DNA of 64,000 nucleotides from Methanomicrobiales archaeon (lineage in GTDB: Archaea > Halobacteriota > Methanomicrobia > Methanomicrobiales > Methanospirillaceae), in assembly GCA_012729535.1 (NCBI GenBank), contig JAAYCY010000060.1, forward strand, positions 33,943-97,942. Reading direction: 5' to 3'. Of this stretch, positions 62,837-64,000 are shown piece after piece (the first letter of the stretch is position 1; the number at the start of each line of letters is the position of its first letter). The notes beneath the pieces are model-generated. The model did not search any database and had not been told where the DNA came from. It was given only the letters and a program-made list of their open reading frames with translations. A program made the translations under genes and the position numbers.

Positions 62837-64000
62837 TTATGAAGTGTTTCCTGCGCTAGCTACTGATGCAACAGAAGCCGGGATGATTGGAGTGATATCT
62901 CCCCCGGATGAACCTCCTGGCGTCATTTGTGCCAGAACATAGGAAGTTCTTCCTTCAAGAACAGTCACAATCTGCTCCCAAGGCTGGTATCCGGGTACTT
63001 CAATTCTTATGGTATGTTGACCGGGAGTAACCTGGGAGAGTGTCACCGGGGTTTGTCCCTGTGCAACACCATCGAGGTATGCAACACCATTCCCGGGCAG
63101 AGATGAGATCATCACATATCCATAGATGGGAGTCCACCATGACGGATACAGTGCGGCGGTTACATAAGTTACACTGCCGCCACCTCTGACCTCAACCTGC
63201 TGGTTCCAATCCAGGTACCCATCTGATGTAACACGAATCTGGTGAACACCTGGATTTACATCTGCCAGCCAAAGTGGTCCGACACCTGAGAGGACACCAT
63301 CAACATAGACTGATGACCCTGATGGATACGTGTATACACTCAGGATTCCATTCTGGCTTGGCTGCAGTCTCATATCTGCAACAACTTCTGTTGCTCTGCC
63401 TGATGTGACCGGGATATTCAGATAATAATCGGTGAATCCTGGTTTGGTTACTTTTAACTGGTATACTCCGGCTGCCAGGTTATCAATCCGGAATGTCTTA
63501 AGGAACTTAGTCTCTCCTTTCAGGACATTATCCAGATATACGGAAGAGCGGTCAGGAGCGTATATAATTTTGATGGATCCGGATCCAACAGGTCCTGATC
63601 GGGTTTCAATGTAATCAGTTTTTATCGCCGTGTTAGATGATGCCTGGTTGCTTGCAGTCAGTTTGACGGTGAATCTTCCTGCCTGCTGATAAACATGAAG
63701 TGGATTTGCCACTATTGCAGTGCCACCATCTCCAAAGTCCCATGCCCACATGGTTGGTCCACCCTGGGATCTGTCACTGAATTGAACACTAAGAGGAACA
63801 TTTCCATTTGTCGGGGTTCCGACAAAGTCTGCAATTATGCCTCCTGAAGGAGAAACGGTGATATACCCTTCTTTGACCTTTGTGCTTGATCCGCCCGTCT
63901 GTGAGCTTGCGGTCAGTTTGACCGTGTATGTACCTGCATTCTGGTATGTGTGTGATGGGTTTGCCAGCATTTCAGAAGTTCCGTCTCCAAAGTCCCATGC
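62837..64000 (-). CDS. PKD/PEGA-repeat surface protein, N-terminus beyond window
   Basis: The last 387 codons of a secreted or cell-surface protein open to the window edge. Two PKD domains are visible, with motifs WDFGDGT at the very edge and WAWDFGDGGTAIV further on. They are followed by three PEGA-type repeats, each with a glycine-rich turn and a motif such as GSVYLDN, SSVYVDGVLSG or VAYLDGVAQGQTPVTLS, and repeats of PGxHxIRV. Such proteins bind sugars or other proteins at the envelope. The C-terminus has no anchor or sorting signal that I recognise. It ends about 100 bp from tRNA-Val, tail to tail. Confidence 0.88.
   Translation of the reverse strand, partial: AWDFGDGTSEMLANPSHTYQNAGTYTVKLTASSQTGGSSTKVKEGYITVSPSGGIIADFVGTPTNGNVPLSVQFSDRSQGGPTMWAWDFGDGGTAIVANPLHVYQQAGRFTVKLTASNQASSNTAIKTDYIETRSGPVGSGSIKIIYAPDRSSVYLDNVLKGETKFLKTFRIDNLAAGVYQLKVTKPGFTDYYLNIPVTSGRATEVVADMRLQPSQNGILSVYTYPSGSSVYVDGVLSGVGPLWLADVNPGVHQIRVTSDGYLDWNQQVEVRGGGSVTYVTAALYPSWWTPIYGYVMISSLPGNGVAYLDGVAQGQTPVTLSQVTPGQHTIRIEVPGYQPWEQIVTVLEGRTSYVLAQMTPGGSSGGDITPIIPASVASVASAGNTS

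Noticed and set aside
62742..62942. Short plus-strand frame after tRNA-Val beginning MDLSEYILSIFNNYQ
   Set aside because: It overlaps the 3' end of the PKD/PEGA gene on the other strand and has no homology that I recognise; the overlap of over 100 bp makes it doubtful.
1..64000. CRISPR array, insertion sequence, prophage or toxin-antitoxin locus
   Set aside because: No regularly spaced repeats, transposase, integrase, phage structural gene or paired toxin-antitoxin frames were found; the PIN protein at 46650-47027 is the conserved FCF1-like gene of the aIF2 gamma cluster, not a VapC toxin.

Overview
The window looks like a chromosomal segment of a methanogenic euryarchaeon of the order Methanomicrobiales, most like Methanospirillum. 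This is inferred from gene content, not from a search. The informational genes are archaeal: topoisomerase VI, RNA polymerase subunits D, N, K, E' and Spt4, aIF2 gamma, an aIF1/SUI1 protein, an archaeal ribosomal protein set, a Kae1-Bud32 fusion, RNase J, GTP-dependent dephospho-CoA kinase and AglB. Base composition is moderate, and PAS sensor proteins and tandem CBS proteins typical of that order are present. No transposase, integrase, phage gene, CRISPR array or rRNA was seen. The window cuts a gene at each end (top6B on the left, a PKD/PEGA surface protein on the right).

Layout. 1-3.3 kb (minus): small membrane protein, hisS, top6B. 3.3-6.2 kb (plus): larB, nadM, a coiled-coil protein and a small cysteine-containing protein, all overlapping end to end. 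6.2-9.5 kb: cobQ (minus), aIF1 (plus) and the oapA-oapB-oapC trio (minus). 9.6-13.9 kb (plus): four consecutive CBS proteins with 14 CBS domains in total, then deoxyhypusine synthase. 14.0-27.5 kb (plus): a long archaeal superoperon with tRNA-Ser, S13, S4, S11, RpoD, L18e, L13, S9, RpoN, tRNA-Pro, RpoK, enolase, S2, Memo, mevalonate kinase, isopentenyl phosphate kinase, IPP isomerase, RNase J, prenyl diphosphate synthase and GluRS. 27.5-32.6 kb (minus): speE, speD, DNA ligase, an MBL hydrolase and a radical SAM/SPASM enzyme.

32.7-39.9 kb is the most accessory-like part. It holds a stand-alone receiver overlapping a membrane-anchored nuclease of the Holliday-resolvase-like type, a large PAS histidine kinase with its receiver, an HTH-multi-PAS protein and a HAD hydrolase. 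40-42.5 kb (plus): MFS transporter, a secreted orphan and a probable DUF1917-like protein. 42.5-48.3 kb (minus): a translation/transcription cluster (aIF2 gamma, PIN protein, RpoE, Spt4, dephospho-CoA kinase, S24e, S27ae, Kae1-Bud32, RdgB, and L40e from its own promoter). 48.4-60.4 kb (minus): a glycosylation block containing the route from fructose-6-P to UDP-GlcNAc (glmS, glmM, two glmU-like genes), two glycosyltransferases and oligosaccharyltransferase AglB. 60.4-64 kb: a SufB/D protein without SufC, a HAD phosphatase, tRNA-Gly, tRNA-Val and the truncated surface protein.

Functional links: NadM can supply the dinucleotide substrate of LarB. SpeD/SpeE supply aminopropyl groups that support deoxyhypusine synthase. 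Mvk, Ipk, Fni and IdsA form the archaeal mevalonate branch leading to lipid precursors. The glm genes feed the adjacent glycosyltransferases and AglB. Points most worth following are the receiver-nuclease pair, a histidine kinase whose likely start is followed at once by a TAA stop, the CBS block, the radical SAM enzyme without a visible substrate, and a long hairpin upstream of aglB. No intergenic stretch exceeds about 300 bases.
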